Translations under genes and position numbers: made by a program
Notes under the pieces: model-generated
Database searches by the model: none
The model's input: the letters and a program-made list of their open reading frames with translations, nothing else
Told to the model about the DNA's origin: nothing
In this document: positions 44,194 to 55,097 of the stretch, piece after piece
How the letters are laid out: every line of letters begins with the position of its first letter
Position numbering within the stretch: the first letter of the stretch is position 1
DNA from: Pseudoneurospora amorphoporcata
Taxonomy: Eukaryota; Ascomycota; Sordariomycetes; Sordariales; Sordariaceae
NCBI GenBank assembly: GCA_033297205.1
Contig: MU859201.1
Location: forward strand, 1 to 64,000
Length of the DNA stretch: 64,000 bases
Direction: 5' to 3'

Positions 44194-46634
44194 ATTGGCG
44201 GTTGTGGTTTGTTGGAGGTATTAGATGTGGGTGATTAGGTTCGAGATTTCGGAGATGGCAATGACGATTACGGTCTTTGGTGTTGAGCGAGTGTAATGGT
44301 TGACTGACGTCGAAAGAGCGAATGTGTGGCTTGCGGGACTGAAAACGAAGGATGGTCTGCGAGTTGGAACCGGTGGTAAAAAGAGCGTACGGTTTTCAAG
44401 TGTTGGCAAGAATGATGGAGAAGGAAGCAATGGATTCAGTTGATAGAGATATGGAACTGATGGAGAAGGAGAAACAGGTCGAACACCGGAACACGGATGT
44501 CATGGACTCGTTCATGGGTGCTCCGCTCGTCTCGAAAAAGAGAGTGGAGAAGTGAAAAAGAGAACTAGTTTGATCCACCTGGTCTTCTGTGAGCCAATGG
44601 TTCGCCTTGAATTCGACCTGTCGGATCATCATTCCAAGGCGAATGCAGGAACCGAACCCGGGATGACGGAAATACCCACCATTGGCTGACAGGCACTATG
44701 TGGCGTCCATAGTGTACCCGTTATGGCTTGTTGAACACGAGCTTTTCGACATGGAGCTCGCCCTACTCGCCCACAATTGTTCAAATGGGACAAACTTGGC
44801 TCGGTAGTGGACACAAGGCCTGTCCGGTTCGAGTCAGATAGCGTACAATCCAAGAAAGGATGCTTTGAGGCCCCCTTTCGAGTCCAGTCGCATCCAGATG
44901 CAAAACGTCTTGAAAATACGATAGCGGTCAAGTCATAGTAGTCTCAATGATTGACCAATTCGAGCCAAATTGTGAATCTCGCGTCTGATATCGATGACCG
45001 GTCTTGGAAATTGGCCTATCGTTGTCGGTGCCTGTCACTGCCTGAGACTGCCTGTCAGCTGGTGTTCGTTCAGGGGCATCCCTGAAGGGTAGTGGAGATG
45101 AAAAAGCCACCAACGCAAGGCCACTGCACGTCAATGACTGGTCCACAGTGATCGACCCCTGACGATCTGAGCTTGGTAACCTGAATGGTGCCGGACTTTC
45201 CGCCTGGTGCGTGCTTCAAGAAGGCTTGCCCGAGGTTCCATCGAGATAACTACAATGGAGCTGCTCGTATGCGTCTGATGGATATTGTACTGTTGAAGGG
45301 AGTTGGTGGTTGCCTGGAGAGACAAGACGATGCGGCAAGTATGCACTATCCGACTTTTGTTAGAGCTGCTGCCAAATCTGTTAAGCCAGCCCTGTGCTTT
45401 TGGCCCACTTTTTGATTCTGAAATGGTAACTGCCTGCCACTAACAGTTCTTGGCAGACCATCGACGCGGATTCTGTTAGTAGGTTGCACACGCTGTAACT
45501 TCCATTCTTGTGAAACCTCCTGCCGTGGAAGTCGCAGTCTTTTCTTTTTCTCGCTGATGTCCGACTTCTCGTTTTCCTTCTTTTTTTCTCGTCGCCGATG
45601 GACTCGCCGTCTTCCTTCGACATCGTATCCGCCACTCGCTTCCATTCTCGTCACCTTTGTCCGCGATCGCGAACGGCTTTCTATGCCGGCAGTTTATTAT
45701 GCATGAATGATACGGACTGGCTCATACGGGGGTTCCACCGTCGCGGCTTTTCTTCCGCTTTTTTTCATTTTTTTTCAAGTCCTCAACGCCATGGCCTGTT
45801 GTCGTCTCTCTTTTTGACTGGTCGAGAAGCCGATTTCTTTTTCTGGATCACTGATTCACTCCGATTCGCTGGATTCCCCCGATTGACCGGACCAGACCGA
45901 GCATCGAGGCTGTGTCGATCTGTAACACTAACGGCCCTTTTCTTGGGCTTTTCTCGTCCGACTCGCGGGGAAACACACCCACCCATTGACCGATCGGGAC
46001 TGCGGGAGTGCTCCTTCACCCACGCCGTGCCGACAAGACGAGACATGCGAACCACAAAACCACGAGGTTCGGAGGTTGTGCTGTCTTGGCCGCGCTCATT
46101 GGCGGTTGGCGATGCTGGGATCTTGCTGGCCGCAGTGTTCTAGAACTTTTCCCTGCAGTGGCTCTTGGCCTGCAACACCACCGGAACATCACTGGAAAAA
46201 CACCAAGCATCACTGGCCCAGCGGCCATCACGAGGAAGACAGCAACGTGTGAGCATTCACATCACGACTTCACTTTGGGTTCAGCTCCAATAGGAAGAAT
46301 GCACCAAAAGTAGTGGATGGATGTGAAGGTCAGAAGTGTCTTGATCAGTCATATCAAGTCACAGTCACAAGTTGCATGTTCTCATGCTCACACAATCACG
46401 GCTAATCACGGTTTCGGGCACTTTAGTTCGAACATTCACATATTCGAATTTCTACTTTATTTTCTTATCAGTTGTCGTCACTCCCTGCCTTTCCTTTTCC
46501 GATGGCGATACCCGCCTCTTTCCCTTTCAATTCCGCCGTCAACTAGTCCATCCTGCCCTCCTTCCAACTAGACCTAGCCATTCCCTTGCTACGATTGTCT
46601 ATCCACCCATTCATTCATACACGATTCCTACCGG
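44194..46634. other. Stretch with no firm gene
   Basis: It begins with the promoter of the GPI-protein gene. A minus-strand frame at 45381-45635 (84 codons, starting MADTMSKEDGESIG and very basic in the middle) resembles the small orphan genes further right in composition, but it is too short to call. Other frames are shadows. Confidence 0.3.
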
Positions 46635-46639
46635 TTACC

Positions 46640-47182
46640 CAATCCTTGCTGAAGGCGCGGTATATCTCAGGGAGCTAATATCCGTCATGTCGTTGGAGAA
46701 TCGGCGTGGTCGCCATGGCGGTCTCGGTGGCTGCTTTGCCGTCGTACAAGATGTCAGTGCAGTCGGTGGTGCCGGTGAGAGTCGTCTTGACGGCCTCGGG
46801 CAAGCGCTCCTTGGTGAATAGCTGCCATTAAGGCCCACCGACCAAGATGCTCGTACGCGTCCGGTCACGGGTAGGCTGCGAGCGCGGTGTTTAGCTCTTG
46901 GCCGTTGGCCGTGTTTCCTCCGGCATCGTGGGATTCAGCTGTGCATTCGCAGCGCATACATCCCCGGATGGGGGACGACTTCAACCAGTCTTCTTCCATC
47001 TTTGTGGAGGATGGGGTGTTAGCGCTGGACTTGCTCGTGCCGTAGTTGGTGCTGGATCCAGTTACCGAGAGCTGGTGCTCGCATGTACAGAGTGCAGGGC
47101 TGTTGAACAAACTCCGCATAAGCCCTGACATGACTGACTGACTTGTGATTACATCTCGTCTGCTTGTCCTTTTCTTCGTCAT
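46640..47182 (-). pseudogene. Possible broken gene for a cysteine-containing protein
   Basis: A minus-strand frame up to 46865 includes IRGCMRCECTAESHDAGGN and ELNTALAAYP, then a stop (TGA, about 46868). The same frame goes on with DAYEHLGRWALMAAIH, and another frame then gives LPEAVKTTLTGTTDCTDIL and KAATETAMATTPIL. Together these look like one protein of some 180 residues broken by a stop and a frameshift. I do not recognise the family. Confidence 0.35.
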
Positions 47183-47211
47183 TCATGTTTTCGTTTGTTT
47201 TGGTGTGTTCG

Positions 47212-47664
47212 TTATGTAATGTTGACGTCGCTGTTGTCATCGTTGTTGTCTATCGGATCATCGACATCTGGTCTTGCCCGCTTCTCCGTGCTGTTTGGCG
47301 CACCGCTCTCTTGTTTCTCTTCCCTCCTCTCAGGCTGACCCGCTACGCTCTCTTTCTGGCCTTGGTCAAACCGTTTCGCCCATTCGTGTAGCTGTCCGTA
47401 GGGATTGCTAGCGTTTGCCTGCTCACCTTCCTGTTGGATGTCGAGATATATATCGACGACGTTCTCAACGCTATCACCGCTGTCAGAGGTAACATCGACC
47501 TCGCTCCCGTTGCCGGCACTGAGCTTCCTCCCATCGTCTTTATCATCCTCCCAACTCTGTCTTGTCTGTTCGTCGTTATTTTTCTTGTTGATCTGCTTGA
47601 CCCAGCTGATGATGTACTCGTACGGGTCGCTGCCCTGACGGGGGTTACTATCCTTCGACTCCAT
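47212..47664 (-). CDS. Small acidic orphan protein with an internal repeat
   Basis: A single exon of 150 residues, first of the minus-strand orphan array. A TATA-like box lies about 50-60 bases upstream (47708-47725). The protein is charged and probably disordered outside two matching segments: SDPYEYIISWVKQINKK (12-28) and SNPYGQLHEWAKRFDQG (about 85-101). These share S-[DN]-P-Y-x4-[SE]-W-[VA]-K and look like a duplicated short helix. The tail is very acidic (DDPIDNNDDNSDVN). No signal peptide or known domain is seen; a nuclear binding role is a guess. Confidence 0.6.
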   Translation of the reverse strand: MESKDSNPRQGSDPYEYIISWVKQINKKNNDEQTRQSWEDDKDDGRKLSAGNGSEVDVTSDSGDSVENVVDIYLDIQQEGEQANASNPYGQLHEWAKRFDQGQKESVAGQPERREEKQESGAPNSTEKRARPDVDDPIDNNDDNSDVNIT

Positions 47665-48700
47665 TACTGACGATGCCCCAAATCGAACGATAGCAGGAAG
47701 AGAACATGATACTTATACAGGTAGAGGTAAGTGGTCCGAAATGGGGTCAAGCTGCCAGTGCGTTGACCTTGAGGCGGAAGCTGGCGATGACGTCCTATCG
47801 CACCCAGCGGCAACTGTGAGTCAGTTGCTCAGTTTTGTTCACTTGAATTGGAAGGTCAGTACCTGGAACGAGTCATCTCTCGAGGTATGTAAGGATTTAT
47901 CTGTTTGTTATTCGTATCATGGCATTGAATGGCTGACTCCCCTTGACCTAGAACTGCAGATAAACAACCAACAACGAGAGATGAGCCATCTCCTTCCTCG
48001 AGGACCGAGAACTTCTGCATCAGATTCCCAAGTATCCAGCACGAGACAAATTTCGACCATGCTTTTATCGATTACCTGCGTGTCCAGCGACTCTTAGACA
48101 TGCTCTTCTGTCTTGCGGTCCTCCTCTTCTACCCCTCGACTTGACGTTATTATTCCGATATTCAATTTCTAGCTTCAAGACATGCCATTCTTGGCTCCCA
48201 ATTCCTCCGGTCTTCCACCCTGACCGGAATCCCCTAATTCCACCACTGGTAAACCCGCTCTTTGCTCAGTCTAGAGTTTCAGCGCTTGGTGCCCATCTTC
48301 TCCGTTCTGTCCCTCTCCTTTACTTCCATGATTTCATCCAGCCCTTGTCCGCTGGCCTCCAGAGATATTCCGAAGCCGCTATGTATTCGGTAGCCGTGGA
48401 ATCAGTCCTGCACGCTGAATGGTCCCTAATCCCCAGGGCTTTTCTAAGTTGAGCTTTTGCCGAAGCTGTCGCCGAATCTCGTGGCATCGACGATGAAGCG
48501 GAGGCGGCTCGGTTCTTACAATCTACTGCCACGACGGGGTAGACGGTAAGGTGGACGAGGGATCAGGGACCAAGGTGGGTGACGACACAGGCGAAGATGG
48601 AAGTGGAGACAGATCCACGGCCGGGCTTGGAAGAAGCAAGAAGGATGGACTATCCGAGGGCTGGCTGCTTGGGGTTGCGTCAGCAGTTTCGTGGCCTTGG
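47665..48700. other. Stretch without a supported gene
   Basis: Promoter of the 47212 gene at the left, then sequence with only short frames. Nothing else recognised. Confidence 0.4.
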
Positions 48701-49610
48701 TTATGCTCGCGGGGTCGTAAGGGGAGCCAGAAGAGAGGGCGCTCTGTGGCGACGCCTCGGTTCGACGTTCTCCTTGTCGCTACCGTCCAGTCGTCGTACT
48801 TCGCTGCCGCCGCTGTCCTCCTCGCTATCTTCCTCCTGGGTGTCCTCCTCCTCGCTATCCTCGCTATCCTCGCTATTCTCCCAGTCGGCGACGTCCTCCT
48901 CGTCACCATCGTCATCGAGATCACCGCCGCTGCTCATCTCGTTCTCGCTATCCCAGGCCCTTATGGTTTCGGCCTCGCTGTCGTCGCCTTGTGTGTCATC
49001 GTCAGCGGTTTTCTCGCCCAAGATGTCGTCCACGGCGCCATGACTAGGATTCTCCTTTTCCCTCTCCTCCGCGTCTTCGAAAATGACAAAATCCTCCTCT
49101 TGTCTGGGGGATTCGGGTCGGCCGGCCAGGGTATCCGCTAAGCCCCTATCGGTATCATCCAAGAGACGGGACGATGCTGACGTCTTGCGCTTAGGCTCCA
49201 CGGCGCGGGCGAGTGTCTGAACTGGTTCTGTCGACTTAGAATGCTTGTCGTCGCTTGCGTCGTCGTCACCGATTCTGGACGTTCTTCTTTCCGAGATAAG
49301 TCCATCTGCCGACGACGCTGTCGGCAAGACCACCATCGGCCTCGTCAAGAAGACGTGCGCTCGCGGATGACTTCTTGGGCTGCGGGTCGTCGACGTCGAT
49401 ACGGTGACGGATTGTCTTGGAGCTGTCGGTGTGATTGTTATTGCTGTTCTTTGGTTTCTTTGCCGGTTGGGCGTCTTTCTGCTGATCTTCCAACCCTCTC
49501 TTGGACTTCTTGCCGGTTTTGGTTCGCTCGATGGACTTAAAGTAGTCTGATATACGCGCGTTGCGGCCATTCTCCCGCCCAGGGGTCTCGGGCAGGTTTT
49601 GGTCGGACAT
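48701..49610 (-). CDS. Acidic orphan protein, broken by a frameshift
   Basis: It starts at 49610 (MSDQNLPETPGRENG) and reads to about residue 103, where the useful frame moves by one base near 49310 and continues to 48701, about 300 residues in all. The join is supported by an internal repeat: RLLDEADGGLADSVVGR before the shift and RLLDDTDRGLADTLAGR after it. The N-terminus has ARISDYFKSIERTK, similar to a PCNA-binding PIP-box but with N in place of the usual Q, followed by basic clusters (KTGKKSKRG, AKKPK). The C-terminal half is extremely acidic (SEDSEDSEEEDTQEEDSEED) and ends basic (EPRRRHR). No intron bridges the shift. It is a probable nuclear protein, and a pseudogene unless the shift is a sequencing error. 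Confidence 0.55.
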
Positions 49611-49619
49611 CTTGATGTG

Positions 49620-50152
49620 GCTTGATGTCGAAGTTGGGAGTTCGTGATGTTGATGGAGGTGTGGTTGATCAGAAGGGTCTGGTTTGTCGAAAAATGATGT
49701 TCTAGAAGATGAATGGAGAAGGGGAGAAGGGTCTGGTGGGAGATCTGGTGGGTGATTAGAAGGACGCTGTTGAAAAGAGGAGGCGGCGTATTGAAGTCGA
49801 GGCTGAAAGAACCTTAGTTTGGCCCTTCCATGGTCCCAAAATGGCCCTGTGAATGGTATCAGGTTGAGGCTTCAGGTACGGCAGGCCACGATAAGCCAGT
49901 CGGCAGGCAGCCATAACCTTGTCCACAAGAAAGAGGACAGACCCTCAAGGTTCAGCAACAAATTTGGGTCAGCCTGATGGTCACTTCGCGAGGTTCTAGG
50001 TGAGTGTCCAGCGTCATTGTCTTTCTGTCGGATCTCCGGCTTTACTTTCTAGGATATTACTGATATATATAGGTACCTTAGGTACAGGTGACTTATGCAA
50101 ATGATGGGCAAACTGGATGTTTCAAGGGCAAAGGAATACTCGAGCCAGACCT
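49620..50152. other. Promoter/intergenic region
   Basis: Upstream of the preceding minus-strand gene. It contains ATATATATAGGTACCTTAGGTA at about 50063-50084, too long a motif to be chance-free but without a clear role. No gene is seen. Confidence 0.35.
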
Positions 50153-50971
50153 TCAAGCCCCTTTCCCGCGCTCCCGCCAGTCTTCGTTCGTCGATGACTT
50201 TCTGATGGGCCGGCTTCTCTCCTCCTGCTTAGTTACATTCGGTTCATTCCTCCTGATGTCTGTGTACATCTGTTGGGTGTCGACAGCGGCCCCAACGCCT
50301 TGGTGATGCGAGTTGATGGTCGTCCAACTCTTCTTCCGCCTCAGACGACGCCTCCGGAGTGGCGTCTCCGCTCTCAAAGCTTGGAGATCAACCATGGGAG
50401 CTGTTAGGATGACTGTGGACAAGCAAGGGGCAGGGCGCTTGGGGAAGTACTTGAGGTATTCGCGCAAGCGGTCTGCCTTGGTGCCCTTGACAGGGACCGC
50501 CCGCCTGCGCTTAGTGATTTTGTTGCTGTTCGTGAAATGGGACTTTGCAAGACCGGTGGAGGGTGGAGGGGCAGCCGACGGATCGGACGAGAGAGAGGTA
50601 TTGGGAGCTGTTGAAAGGCCTGAAGTGGGCACTGTGCGAGAGGTGGTGGGAGTCGTGCCATTACGAGGAGGAAGATGTGAGATGTCCGCCGGGGCGTTTT
50701 CGTTCTCGGTCATCCTTAACCGCTGCCTCAACGGACTACTGCCGTTAGACTCTTCTGCGTTTCTTGTGGGCTGATCCGAGTGAGTTCCACGGCTGCCTGC
50801 AACAGCGACATTGTTGTCGGGCCTAGGGAATGGTCCTCTGATTCTCACCATTATGGGCGAATATCGTGGCGTTGATGGAGTTGCAGTCCCAATTCCGTTG
50901 GAAGAATGATGACTGCGCTGTTCCCGTTCTGGTTTTGGAGAAAAGGCTTTATGGTCATGTTCCACTGACAT
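50153..50971 (-). CDS. Basic Ser/Thr/Pro-rich orphan protein
   Basis: A single exon of 272 residues. The first 150 residues are low-complexity, rich in Ser, Thr, Pro and Asn. Residues 150-235 are very basic with several nuclear-localisation-like clusters (ITKRRRAVPVKGTK, LRRRRLRRKKSW). There is a possible short helix at DRLREYLKYFPKRP and a hydrophobic stretch CLSTVILTAPMVDLQAL between the clusters. It is a member of the minus-strand orphan array and is not recognised. A TATATAGG element about 215 bases upstream (51183-51199) could be its promoter. Confidence 0.5.
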   Translation of the reverse strand: MSVEHDHKAFSPKPEREQRSHHSSNGIGTATPSTPRYSPIMVRIRGPFPRPDNNVAVAGSRGTHSDQPTRNAEESNGSSPLRQRLRMTENENAPADISHLPPRNGTTPTTSRTVPTSGLSTAPNTSLSSDPSAAPPPSTGLAKSHFTNSNKITKRRRAVPVKGTKADRLREYLKYFPKRPAPCLSTVILTAPMVDLQALRAETPLRRRRLRRKKSWTTINSHHQGVGAAVDTQQMYTDIRRNEPNVTKQEERSRPIRKSSTNEDWRERGKGA

Positions 50972-51879
50972 GTAAGTTAGCAGGTAGGTTCCCGAACCAG
51001 TTCGAAGGGGCTAGGAGTGAAGCCACATCGACCTAGGATACCCCCCAACCTGAGTCTGTTTCCAAGGTCATACATGTGATACACAGGAGCTACGAGATGG
51101 ATCATGAAAGATGGGACTGTTGATACCTAATGTAGAGTGAGGGAATCCAGTCAACTGAAGCTGAGGAAGATCGCCAGCTACCTACCTATATAGCTCGAGA
51201 TCACACAGAACGAAGGCCAGCAAAGGAGGAGGTTATGGGACGTGGAAGAACCGCTGTCAAAAGGATTCGCCAAAGGACTGTTGTATGTGCAACAAACGCC
51301 TAGAGTCTTGCCACAAGAGGTATGTACTGGTACGCTGGGGTTGGTTGAATGACTCTTTGAATGGTGACGCTGACGGCCTAGCAGTTATATCTGAAAGCTT
51401 TTTGTACCTCTACGGAAGAAATAACTCCAAACATGGACAACAACGATGTTTGAACCGGCCTACAAACGCTTACATCACAGATGGTATCGAAGTTGATGCT
51501 GGTTCTCATGCTCATGTCTCCTGCCTAGAAGTACGAACGTGGCCTAAGGCCACCTGCCCAAAACAAATCCTCTCGTGCCTCCTAGTATTCCTTCGACCTT
51601 GCCATTTCCCTCTGGAAATCCCACCGCACATACTTGCGTGCTCTTTAGCCATCTAATCCGCGCCGCTGCTTCCCGACCCCAAAATCGCCGTCAAGAGTCC
51701 TAGCTCCCTTCCTTCCCCATTTGCATGACCCCATCCCACTTCCCTTTGGAAAATACCACCGCACGTAATCGCGTGCTTTTTGTCAACTAGTTCCGTACCG
51801 CCCCTGCTCCCCAATATCCGCATCAACAGTCCTGTCTCTCTTAACTCCCCTGTCATCGACCAACTTGCCTCAATCCTCC
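50972..51879. other. Stretch without a supported gene
   Basis: Promoter side of the 50153 gene. Two similar segments near 51610 and 51740 share CATTTCCCTCTGGAAAT / CACTTCCCTTTGGAAAA followed by CCACCGCACxTA and CGTGCT, that is a diverged tandem repeat of about 130 bases. No gene is seen. Confidence 0.4.
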
Positions 51880-52245
51880 TCAGATGACATCTACGTAGGC
51901 TTCGGCTTCATCGGCATCGTTCTCGTGATCTTCCTCGCCATCATCAAGCTCTCCTGGCTTTGGCCGGTGCCTCATACCCCCGGTATCGTTCTGCTTTGGT
52001 TCCTCCGGGACGACCCTCTGTCGGAGATTGTACCGTCCGGTGTTGTTAAACTTGAGCGACGGCTCAGGCTCGGGCTCTGGCTTGTTTTCTGTCTTGGGCT
52101 CCGTCTTGGGCTCTGGCTTCGGTTCTGGCCGCGGCTTTGATGCAACACTCCTGCCGTTGAAAGTTGGCCAGAAGCTAATGGAACCGTCATCCCCACGCCC
52201 ACGCGATTTGCATGCCGTTTGGCGTGTCCTGGCTTTCTTGAACAG
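51880..52245 (-). other. Open frame continuing past the TAG of the next gene
   Basis: Directly after the TAG at 52248-52246, the same frame stays open for 121 codons to TGA at 51882-51880. It reads like the C-terminal half of one protein: basic (LFKKARTRQTACKSRGRG), a PEPKPEPKTEPKTE repeat, FNNTGRYNLRQRVVPEEP, then an acidic end (DDGEEDHENDADEAEAY). It has no start codon near its beginning. It is best explained as the former C-terminus of the 52246 gene. Confidence 0.6.
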
Positions 52246-52827
52246 CTAAGGGCCGTCGTCCACTTTGACCCCATTGAGTACCAACATCCTCTCAACGGAC
52301 TTAATCATGGGCCGGTAATAGGTACTGAAAGAGGACCTTGCGCCAGAAGACATAGCATAAGACGCGGTTTTTGTCGTTGAAGCTCGGCTTTCTTCAAGAT
52401 GATGATTGTAGTGCCGCTCCAATGCAGCTTCCAGGCGTCGCAGCACCACTTGTAGGCATTCTTGTGGAGAGGTACGTTTGGTTTTCGGGGCACCCGGTTC
52501 GCTGTGCTTGGTCGACTGGCTTGGGGTCGCGATCTTGTTGTCGATGGAGGTTTCTTTAGGCATTTTGGCGCGGCAGTTTTTGAGAAGACCATAGAGCTTC
52601 TGGTGAGCTTCGTACCAGTCATCTTTCTTTTTTGTCGCGCGGATGTCGTTGAGAAAAGCGGCCATGTGGTCGCGAATAACATCCATGTCGACTTCTTCGC
52701 TCTTCCTGGGCCTTTTTCTTTCTAGGGTGCCAGTGTCCCCTTCTTCGCGCATCCTCTTGGTTTGTTTACCAGAAGTTGCGCGGGTGTGGCGGGCTGCCAG
52801 GCTCTCACTGTCCTTAGATGCTGGCAT
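52246..52827 (-). CDS. Basic orphan protein ending at an early TAG
   Basis: The frame gives 193 residues from ATG at 52827 to TAG at 52248-52246. The first 50 residues are basic with an NLS-like cluster (KQTKRMREEG, ERKRPRKSEE). Residues 50-90 look helical (DMDVIRDHMAAFLNDIRATK, DDWYEAHQKLYGLLKNC). A second helical stretch lies near 130-150 (ECLQVVLRRLEAALERHYNH), and the end is MIKSVERMLVLNGVKVDD. The frame stays open for 121 more codons after the TAG, so the full-length protein was probably about 315 residues. TAG could come from CAG by one C-to-T change. The family is not recognised. Confidence 0.6.
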   Translation of the reverse strand: MPASKDSESLAARHTRATSGKQTKRMREEGDTGTLERKRPRKSEEVDMDVIRDHMAAFLNDIRATKKKDDWYEAHQKLYGLLKNCRAKMPKETSIDNKIATPSQSTKHSEPGAPKTKRTSPQECLQVVLRRLEAALERHYNHHLEESRASTTKTASYAMSSGARSSFSTYYRPMIKSVERMLVLNGVKVDDGP

Positions 52828-53639
52828 GCTGTCTGATGATGCTGTTGGAAAGGAGGATCGTGCGGGGTGCTGGTTGCAATATGTTTGGAGTTAACATGTA
52901 CAACTTGTGTGCATCAGCGGAGGAAAGACTTGAGGGACAGTACCTACAAGGACGAATTACTTATAAAGCAGCAAAACGGAGCGACGTGAATGGAGGCGAT
53001 TTTGAGAACCTGAGTACCGTCCTTCATGGTCGCAAGGGAGCTCCAAGGTTCAAACTTCCAGGCCACCAAGGTTTGGACTGGATCCCTCTTGTTGCCGGCA
53101 ATATTAAATTCACCGCGATCGATGTAAGTGATCCAGAACCTTGCCAAAGGGAAGACCCGACTCTGGAGATAGAAAGGCATGCAAGTATGTGCCCTCCTGA
53201 AGTTGTTACTGATGACATCGTGGGATATCTTGTATGCCAATGGCTACCATGACAGAAGTATGATGTTTCCTTGGTTAAGGTCGTAGAACTGCGATTCATA
53301 ACAGACCGGATGATCATATATACAAGTACGGTATGGGCTCAACTGATGATACCTGATCGTAGAGGTAGGTATTTTTAACCCGAGCCAATTTCCAACAGTT
53401 GCCAAAAGCAACGAGGTACAATGGTGCCTTCCCACATATATACCGTACACAATGATCGCGTTGCTTGTAAGCCCTGGGATATGACTCGACATTTGTATTG
53501 TACTCAAGTCACTCACATCAACATTCCTAGTGAATCCCCCAAGGCTCGCCCTCTCAAAGACCCGCAATCCTCCTTCCTAGGTACCTTAATGAAGAGGGAC
53601 AAAAGCCAGGCCTGGCCAGGCCCCGAATTCTACCGGTTT
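52828..53639. other. Intergenic region
   Basis: Promoter side of the 52246 gene and 3' side of the 53640 gene. No supported gene is seen on either strand. Confidence 0.4.
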
Positions 53640-54571
53640 CTAATCAGCATCTACCTCCAGCCACTCCCCCATATCAACAACAACACCATCATCACCGCCA
53701 TTAACCCCCTCCATCACTTGATTGAACCAAATCGCCCAGGCCTCAGCATTAAGCACTACTCCATGTCCGTGATTGAGCCAGTCCTCATCAGCCGGCCACT
53801 CTGAGATGGAGGTAGAAGATGAGAAAGGCGAGCTTGGCGGGGGCGGCGAGGGCGAGAAATTACTCCAACGGGAGGGAGAGGGGGGTGTGGGCGAAGCGGT
53901 TACTGATGAGGCGGGCGAGGAGGAGGAGAGTAGTCCGCGGGGTAGCTCGGCTAGTAGGAGCGCGCGAGACGGGGACGCCGAGGACGAGGGCGAGGGAAAG
54001 GAAGCGGAGGAACAGGAAGCGGGAGGAGAAGAAGAGAACGGCAAGGGGACATTGGCGGGGCCGTGTATGTTTCCCGCGATTAGGACTCCGCGTTGTTGGA
54101 CTGGGCTTGTCGAATTTGAAGGCGCGCGACGCTCGGCAGTGGTTCCATGTCGTCGGGGACGCGGTGAGGGGGTCCTGAGTTGTTCCCGTTCCCGCTCGAT
54201 GGGTTCGATAATGCTGTCGTTCATGCCGTCATGGGATGGTTCATTGCCCTTGTGCTCATTCTGGAGATCCTCGGATATTCCTTTGTCGTCGCTACCAGGT
54301 GTACTTTTCCGCCTTTTGGGCTGGCTGCTGTCCGCTTGATCGGGATCCTCCAAGCTCCTTTTGGGCTGTTCATGTTGGCATCCAGTTGTTAGCCGCTGAA
54401 TGGACTGGAGAAGAAGTAATCAGTATATGTGACACTCACGCTACTGCCCGCATCGGAGGAAGGGGTCTTCAACGGCTGCTGTTGCATTACTGGTTGGTCA
54501 GCCTCGTTTAGATGCGAGTGGTGTTGGTAGTTCGTTTTCTTCATTAAGTGATTTCGTTGAAGGCCGTTCAT
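53640..54571 (-). CDS. Acidic/Ser-rich orphan protein, one intron (paralogue of 56010)
   Basis: Exon 1 is 54571-54440 and exon 2 is 54395-53640, phase 0. The intron has GTGAGT at 54439 and ATTCAG ending at 54396 and is only 44 bases, short even for a fungus. The product is 295 residues. Exon 1 codes a Gln/His/Asn-rich start. Exon 2 begins with a KRRK cluster, then HKGNEPSHDGMNDSIIEPIE, which aligns with YSEGNTPPLEDMNDTIEGDL in the gene at 56010. A long Ser/Pro/Ala stretch with ALLLAELPRG follows, and the end is acidic and Trp-rich (EWPADEDWLNHG, AEAWAIWFNQVMEGVNG). Upstream, TTGACCATTCACTCC (54625-54640 region, minus) recurs before the 56010 gene. An upstream ATG at 54820 is possible. Function unknown. 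Confidence 0.55.
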
Positions 54572-55097
54572 CGAAGGAAAGATGGGCTTCGGAGTGGGGA
54601 AGGTAGCAAACGCAAACGATGAACGGAGTGAATGGTCAATGCGGGATAGTGACCCTTCACTTGATGTTCCAAGAACACATAAAAAGTGTTGTGTGGTCCA
54701 TGCACCAGCAAAAGAATCAAGCACAAATCCGAAATTGAAGAGTTGACTATGTAGAGAAAGGGGGGAACTTGGACTAACTTGATTTGTACCACTTCTCGAT
54801 TTCCCTCCACCATGTCCCATTGTACATCACTCTCATCAACCACCCGCGTCACTGGTGCCCTTGCTTTCTCATGTCCACAGACATTCCTGACTATTCCTCT
54901 CCCCATAAGCGACCGACTTGCCGTCAAGTTGAACACAACCAGTAGCAGACACCATCAAGCTTTGATCATATCCTCAACGCGTTGGAAATCTTCAAGTAAA
55001 TGCTTGCTTTTAGACATGGTCGTCGCCGTCGTCGCTCCAACCCTCACCACCTTCAGCGAAAACCACTCCCCCCGGGGCCCCTCACGCAAGCCAAAAA
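54572..55097. promoter_or_regulatory. Promoter region of the 53640 gene
   Basis: The minus-strand element ATTGACCATTCACTCC (54640-54625) lies about 55 bases before the ATG and is shared, with one change, with 56688-56673. The rest has no supported gene. Confidence 0.45.

Noticed and set aside
44630..44705. GGGTTCGGTTCC on the minus strand, like a tRNA T-loop
   Set aside because: The rest of the cloverleaf does not fold; the stem ends are not complementary.
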